A stretch of 5,071 bases of DNA from Chloroflexota bacterium. Its GTDB lineage: Bacteria; Chloroflexota; Anaerolineae; UBA7937. The DNA is taken from positions 1-5,071 of the forward strand of contig DMLA01000122.1 of assembly GCA_003453555.1 (NCBI GenBank), read 5' to 3'. The notes below the pieces were generated by a model that searched no databases, was not told the DNA's origin, and saw only the letters and a program-made list of their open reading frames with translations. Position 1 is the first letter of the stretch; every line of letters starts with the position of its first letter. Below, piece by piece: positions 4,339 to 5,071 of this stretch. The translations under genes were made by a program, and so were the position numbers.

Positions 4339-5071
4339 ATGCTTCTAGCCATAGACATCGGAAACACCAATATCGTGTTAGGCACCTACCGGGAGGAAGA
4401 ACTGGTCGCCTGCTGGCGGCTGGCCACCGACGTTCACAAGATGGCTGATGAGTACGCGGTGCTCTTACATAGCCTCTTCTCCAACGAAGGGCTGTCCAAA
4501 TCAGAGATCAAAGGGGCAGCCATCTCTTGCGTAGTGCCGCCCCTTCTCCCCATCTTCCAAGAGATCTGTCGAGAACATCTCCGGGTCGAACCTTTGGTGG
4601 TGGGGCCCGGGATCAAGACCGGAGTGCGGATCTTGATAGATAACCCGCGGGAGTTGGGGGCAGACCGGATCGTAAACGCTATCGCTGCCAGAAGGCTTTA
4701 CGGTACGCCAGCCATCGTCATCGACTTCGGCACCGCCACCACCTTCGACGTGATCTCCAGGGAAGGCGACTATCTGGGGGGAGCCATCGCTCCCGGGATC
4801 GGCATCTCCGCCGAGGCCCTCTATCGAGAGGCGGCCCAACTCCCTCGCATCGAATTGACAGTCCCTAAGAAGGTCATCGGCAAGAACACTGTGGCTAGCA
4901 TGCAGTCGGGGGTGCTCTTTGGCTATGTAGCCCTGGTGGAGGGGATGGTGGAGAGGATCGAGGAAGAGTTGGGAGAGGAAGCCAAGGTCATCGCCACCGG
5001 TGGGCTAGCGGGGGTTATCGCCAGAGAGACCTCCGCCATCCAGGTTGTGAACCCCAACCTCACCCTGGAAG
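4339..5071 (+). CDS. coaX: type III pantothenate kinase, 3' end beyond the window
   Basis: CoaX phosphorylates pantothenate with ATP, the first committed step of coenzyme A synthesis in the cytoplasm. The first 244 codons are present of a family that is usually about 255-260 residues, so only the last few are missing. The ASKHA-fold signatures are all in place: the phosphate-binding DIGNTN at 6-11, GADR at 107-110 with the presumed catalytic D109, DFGTATT at 129-135 (D129 being the likely monovalent-cation ligand), GGAIAPG at 147-153, and TGGLA at 220-224. The ATG at 4339 is preceded by AAGGA at about 8 nt, and the N-terminus MLLAIDIGNTN is the family's normal start. It probably belongs to the transcript from 3757-3786. 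Type III kinases resist CoA feedback and replace CoaA in many bacteria. The frame has no lesion in the visible part. Confidence 0.96.
   Translation, partial: MLLAIDIGNTNIVLGTYREEELVACWRLATDVHKMADEYAVLLHSLFSNEGLSKSEIKGAAISCVVPPLLPIFQEICREHLRVEPLVVGPGIKTGVRILIDNPRELGADRIVNAIAARRLYGTPAIVIDFGTATTFDVISREGDYLGGAIAPGIGISAEALYREAAQLPRIELTVPKKVIGKNTVASMQSGVLFGYVALVEGMVERIEEELGEEAKVIATGGLAGVIARETSAIQVVNPNLTLE

Noticed and set aside
4434..4839. Leftward frames opposite coaX (4434-4616 and 4501-4839)
   Set aside because: Antisense to an intact, unmistakable coaX; no independent support.
1..5071. CRISPR array, tRNA/rRNA genes, insertion sequence ends or toxin-antitoxin pair
   Set aside because: No regularly spaced repeats, no tRNA-like cloverleaf, no transposase or terminal inverted repeats, and no recognisable toxin or antitoxin were seen by eye.

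Overview
The window (5071 bp, GC-rich, with frequent GTG/TTG starts and strong Shine-Dalgarno sites) looks like chromosomal housekeeping and accessory DNA from a bacterium. Gene content and protein style (small operons, a prokaryotic lamin-tail domain, a PflX-like radical SAM protein, a type III pantothenate kinase) would fit an anaerobic Chloroflexota-like lineage. That assignment is inference; no rRNA or marker gene is present to settle it.

Layout. (1) Positions 1-85 hold the first 28 codons of a leftward membrane protein that runs off the window, served by a sigma70-type promoter (128-156) that overlaps the hairpin downstream of the next operon. (2) Positions 184-3678 are one compact leftward operon, read from right to left: a HEAT-repeat protein (TTG start), a hidden 36-residue lipoprotein-like ORF overlapping its stop codon, an AEC-family (auxin efflux carrier-like) permease, a single-domain DEDDy-type exonuclease-like protein, and a PflX-like radical SAM protein. 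Gaps at the last two junctions are 1 and 3 nt, so translational coupling is likely. (3) Positions 3679-3787 are a divergent control region with two back-to-back sigma70 promoters, one of them a perfect TTGACA/TATAAT pair. (4) Positions 3788-5071 are a rightward unit: a damaged lamin-tail-domain ORF, a 65-residue single-pass membrane protein, and coaX, which is open at the window edge.

The known biochemistry is ordinary: CoaX phosphorylates pantothenate in CoA synthesis, and the leftward operon combines scaffold, transport, nuclease-like and radical-SAM activities with no evident common pathway. The most informative observations are local lesions and hidden features. The lamin-tail ORF lacks the first half of its domain, appears joined to a GT87-like segment, and is frameshifted just before its last beta strand. 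The AEC permease has family-like sequence continuing upstream of its first canonical start codon, with no ATG/GTG/TTG in that stretch. A tiny lipoprotein ORF with a perfect lipobox and a good ribosome binding site lies between two annotated-size genes. I do not see a convincing new defence, mobile or RNA system here.
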